DNA from: JBMTVT01 sp049451635
GTDB taxonomy: Bacteria; Bacteroidota; Bacteroidia; Flavobacteriales; Flavobacteriaceae
DNA length: 5,927 bases
Direction of reading: 5' to 3'
Assembly (NCBI GenBank): GCA_049451635.1
Contig: JBMTVT010000091.1
Coordinates: 1-5,927, forward strand
Of this stretch, positions 5,783-5,927 are shown piece after piece; position 1 is the stretch's first letter, and each line of letters starts with the position of its first letter. The notes under the pieces were generated by a model. That model was not told where the DNA came from, ran no database searches, and was given only the letters and a program-made list of their open reading frames with translations. The translations under genes and the position numbers were made by a program.

Positions 5783-5927
5783 ATGGAAGAACAAAAGTTT
5801 ATTACAGGTACCGCCAGCGCCAAGTTTGATGCCTTAAAAAATCAATTAGATCCGCATTTTTATTCAATAGTTTAAACGTATTAACTAGTTTAATAGACGA
5901 AAACCCCCGATAGCGCACAAAAGTTTA
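5783..5927 (+). pseudogene. Fragment of LytS-type (His_kinase family) sensor histidine kinase, frameshifted and partial at the window edge
   Basis: These kinases autophosphorylate a histidine and usually signal to a LytTR-type response regulator. From the ATG at 5783 the frame gives MEEQKFITGTASAKFDALKN followed by QLDPHF, the linker and H-box of the family, then stops at TAA 5873-5875. Adding one T to the run of five at 5857-5861 restores LFNSLNVLTSLIDENP; removing one C from the run of five at 5904-5908 restores DSAQKF up to the edge. The phosphorylated His is therefore encoded at 5855-5857, but the protein is cut 6 residues later. The family normally has several membrane helices before this linker. 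Here the fragment starts 6 nt after the tonB stop, with an in-frame TAA at 5777-5779, so the whole sensor part is missing. The ATH1-like ATP-binding half would lie beyond the window. The family is recognised with confidence; whether the indels are real or errors is open. Confidence 0.8.

Noticed and set aside
1..5927. Search for tRNA, rRNA, CRISPR arrays, transposase genes, toxin-antitoxin pairs or an undescribed multi-gene system
   Set aside because: No repeat array, RNA-gene signature or transposase fragment was seen by eye, and every substantial reading frame belongs to a recognised family.

Overview
The window looks like chromosomal DNA of a marine-type Flavobacteriaceae bacterium (phylum Bacteroidota). 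The evidence is the low-GC composition, the near absence of Shine-Dalgarno sequences, and the protein types: a topoisomerase III with a DAGQEGELI Toprim motif, a flavobacterial TonB with a PPPPPPP tract and a VPIFPGC motif, and a LytS-like kinase fragment with the stretch KFDALKNQLDPHF. The genus cannot be named from the sequence alone.

Layout from left to right. (1) Positions 1-900 hold the wreck of a type I pullulanase lipoprotein gene. It has an in-frame stop, a frameshift, one deletion that changes frame, and one large in-frame deletion that removed the catalytic core. (2) Positions 974-3271 encode an intact topoisomerase III (topB), followed by an intact RluE-type 23S rRNA pseudouridine synthase (3258-3848). 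They overlap by 14 nt and read as one operon. (3) On the minus strand, tail to tail with rluE, lies a four-helix flavobacterial membrane protein that has lost its N-terminus (3845 to about 4360 conserved; the open frame runs on to 4561). (4) Head to head with it lies an Hsp20 small heat-shock gene (about 4356-4784) that has lost its first few codons and its start. The two 5' ends touch near 4355-4370, as if one deletion removed the whole divergent control region. (5) A strong hairpin terminator (4812-4840) and a perfect 14-nt inverted repeat (4889-4963) lie in the gap before (6) an intact energy transducer TonB gene (5045-5776). (7) From 5783 to the window edge is a fragment of a His_kinase (LytS-type) sensor kinase that lacks its membrane domain and has two homopolymer indels.

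How the parts fit. The intact genes are housekeeping functions: DNA topology, ribosome modification, and energising of TonB-dependent outer-membrane transport. The accessory genes around them (glycan debranching, small heat-shock protein, signal transduction, membrane protein) all carry deletion scars or frameshifts, while more than 3.6 kb of intact coding sequence is clean. This is best read as selective gene erosion in a streamlining or recently relaxed genome. Collapsed assembly or sequencing error remains an alternative to exclude. I see no new defence, CRISPR or mobile system here. The most notable features are the head-to-head deletion scar and the chimeric antisense reading frame it created.
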